From Lentisphaerota bacterium (GTDB taxonomy: Bacteria; Verrucomicrobiota; Lentisphaeria; Oligosphaerales; Oligosphaeraceae), in the NCBI GenBank assembly GCA_012799755.1, contig JAAZKQ010000406.1, forward strand, positions 1 to 24,864: 24,864 nt of DNA, in the 5' to 3' direction. Each line of letters opens with the position of its first letter. Positions within the stretch are counted from its first letter, which is position 1. Both the position numbers and the translations under genes were made by a program. Shown here piece after piece: positions 23,614-24,864 of the stretch. The notes under the pieces were generated by a model that searched no databases, was not told the origin of the DNA, and saw nothing but the letters and a program-made list of their open reading frames with translations.

Positions 23614-24635
23614 TATACTTTTCCTAAAATGGTGCGCCTGGTCAGAGCAACATAGGGGAGCTGCGTGGCCTGCGGAAATTCCGAAAGGGCCAGGCGAGGA
23701 ATAAAGAAGGGATCGGTTTGCCGCGTCAGGACATCGGGGACTGTGATTGCAGCAGAGACAAAACCAAAGTCGCTAAGGGCAGGGCCGAATTTTTCAGCTG
23801 TTGGGATGCCGCGGCCATAGGGAAAAGCGAAATGCCGTGGCTTGACGCCGACTTCGGCAAGAAGTTGCAGGCATTTCTTGACATCGGCGCGAAAGTCTTC
23901 GTCCGTGAAGTTCTCACAGGCAAAGTGGCTGTGCGTATGACAACCTAGAGACAACAGAGGCTCGCTGGTATAATCAGGCAACTTTTCAACGGGGAGGAAT
24001 TTTCCGGCAGAAACAGAACGAAGCACTTCGAGCGGACGGCGGAAAAAAGTTACCAGATCATCATTGATTTTCTGGAAAGAGCGTTTCTGAATCCACCATC
24101 GCGCCTGCCGGAAAGCCTCCTCTTTTTCTGCTATTGTCTTGGTTGGGAAGATACGCCCATCTGGCAGGCTGATTTCTTGTTTTGTAAGAACATCTTGCTC
24201 CAGGACATCCCACCAGGCGATGGTTTCACCCGACATGAGGCCAGTGGCAAGATTAACGCAAAGCGGGGCATTATGCGCCTTCATTATCGGCAAAGCGACC
24301 TCGAAATTATCGAGATAACCATCGTCTCCGGTGAATGCCAGACACTTTGCCAGCTTTTTTTGGGCAGCGAGGGTTTCAATGATTTCGTCCATGCTGACAA
24401 AGGTAAACCCCTTCTTTTTGGCCGCAGTCAAAAATTGGTCAAGACATTCAGGTGACGTTCGTAGGGATTGATTATCTTCAATGCCATTTGGTTCCACATA
24501 AGAAATGGAATGAATCATCATGACTGCGCCAAAATCACGGATGCAATCCCAGAGTGGCTCCCAGCAAGGCGCATAGACAACCGCACGCACAAGTTGCTTC
24601 AGGGTATTTTTGATATTTTTCCCCATTATTGGCAT
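23613..24635 (-). CDS. Polysaccharide deacetylase (NodB-like) family protein
   Basis: A 340-residue protein with a NodB-homology region. TGDDGYLDN supplies Asp104 and Asp105 (the usual TFDDG, with Gly for Phe) and HTHSH supplies His233 and His237 for metal. The later strand PRHFAFPYGRG is the usual motif 3. The family removes N- or O-acetyl groups from glycans. The N-terminus is basic and only weakly hydrophobic, not a signal peptide, so it is probably cytoplasmic and may act on a biosynthetic precursor. The ATG at 24635 has GAAAAGA close upstream; a second ATG at 24626 is possible. The stop codon overlaps the next start codon. It probably heads the minus-strand operon. Confidence 0.85.
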   Translation of the reverse strand: MPIMGKNIKNTLKQLVRAVVYAPCWEPLWDCIRDFGAVMMIHSISYVEPNGIEDNQSLRTSPECLDQFLTAAKKKGFTFVSMDEIIETLAAQKKLAKCLAFTGDDGYLDNFEVALPIMKAHNAPLCVNLATGLMSGETIAWWDVLEQDVLTKQEISLPDGRIFPTKTIAEKEEAFRQARWWIQKRSFQKINDDLVTFFRRPLEVLRSVSAGKFLPVEKLPDYTSEPLLSLGCHTHSHFACENFTDEDFRADVKKCLQLLAEVGVKPRHFAFPYGRGIPTAEKFGPALSDFGFVSAAITVPDVLTRQTDPFFIPRLALSEFPQATQLPYVALTRRTILGKV

Positions 24636-24690
24636 TCTTTTCGCAAATTTTGATCGGACTGCCGGTTTTTAGTCCACGCGCCAACGGCAA

Positions 24691-24718
24691 AACATATTGT
24701 GTGTCCCGGCAAAGACAA
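24691..24718 (-). promoter_or_regulatory. Possible sigma-70-type promoter for the deacetylase-led operon
   Basis: On the minus strand TTGTCT (24713-24718) and TATGTT (24691-24696) are 16 nt apart and about 55 nt before the start codon. Both hexamers are weak matches, so this is only a suggestion. Confidence 0.25.
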
Positions 24719-24750
24719 TCACCCTTTTCTTAAATTCGGGGTGGACAGGG

Positions 24751-24769
24751 TAAGCGGTCACCCATTGAT
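24751..24769 (-). repeat. Dispersed ATCAATSGGTGACY motif, inverted copy near the window end
   Basis: TAAGCGGTCACCCATTGAT is the reverse complement of the G-variant motif. It overlaps the left arm of the 26-bp inverted repeat. Confidence 0.65.
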
Positions 24770-24864
24770 AATTGACCATTTTCTATTGCCATTGGTTTTC
24801 AGCGCCGAAGGCGCGGCCTAAGATAGCCCAGGGCAAGCGAAAATGGTCAATTATCAATGGGTGA
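24758..24864. repeat. Perfect 26-bp inverted repeat flanking a 55-bp core
   Basis: Arms 24758-24783 and 24839-24864 are exact reverse complements, ending in TCACCCATTGAT and ATCAATGGGTGA. The core holds a GCGCC-GAA-GGCGC hairpin and an inverted copy of the CCCTGGGCT repeat (24798-24839). It looks like a MITE-type or nested palindromic element. The window ends exactly at the right arm, so its true end and any flanking duplication cannot be seen. Confidence 0.7.

Overview
The window looks like chromosomal DNA from a member of the Planctomycetes-Verrucomicrobia-Lentisphaerae group, most likely a Lentisphaerae/Kiritimatiellae-type bacterium. This is inferred from the gene mix (large secreted glycoside-hydrolase-like proteins, a ceramidase-family protein beside a xylose-isomerase-like TIM barrel, a membrane protein with a pseudopilin-like tail) and from intergenic DNA full of short palindromes and 9-bp GTCCA tandem repeats. 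No rRNA, tRNA, CRISPR array, integrase or transposase was recognised.

Layout. Positions 1-448 are non-coding and hold a four-hairpin repeat. Positions 449-7404 carry a GC-rich plus-strand series: a glycerophosphodiester phosphodiesterase, a secreted glycoside-hydrolase-like protein, a DUF1016/YhcG-like gene that lost its nuclease half and is bracketed by repeats, a double BFD-type [2Fe-2S] protein, and an isomerase/ceramidase-like pair. A small conserved hypothetical (7677-8129) follows, then about 540 bp of dense palindromes.

Positions 8671-13975 read as more AT-rich. They encode a seven-helix membrane protein and two paralogous PP-loop (QueC-like) enzymes with a four-cysteine probable zinc site. 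An amidohydrolase (14090-15247) ends the plus-strand series. A repeat-rich gap (15248-15670) contains an inverted copy of the four-hairpin element near position 114.

The rest is on the minus strand. Transcription probably starts near 24.7 kb and runs through a polysaccharide deacetylase, a ketoacyl-ACP synthase III, a GNAT-like acyltransferase, an acyl carrier protein, a second ketoacyl-ACP synthase III and an SDR ketoreductase. A very large secreted glycoside-hydrolase-like protein (start codon probably TTG) lies downstream on the same strand. Together the first six could make a short beta-hydroxyacyl group on ACP and attach it to a de-N-acetylated sugar. This is the most coherent candidate pathway here. 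The window ends in a perfect 26-bp inverted repeat.
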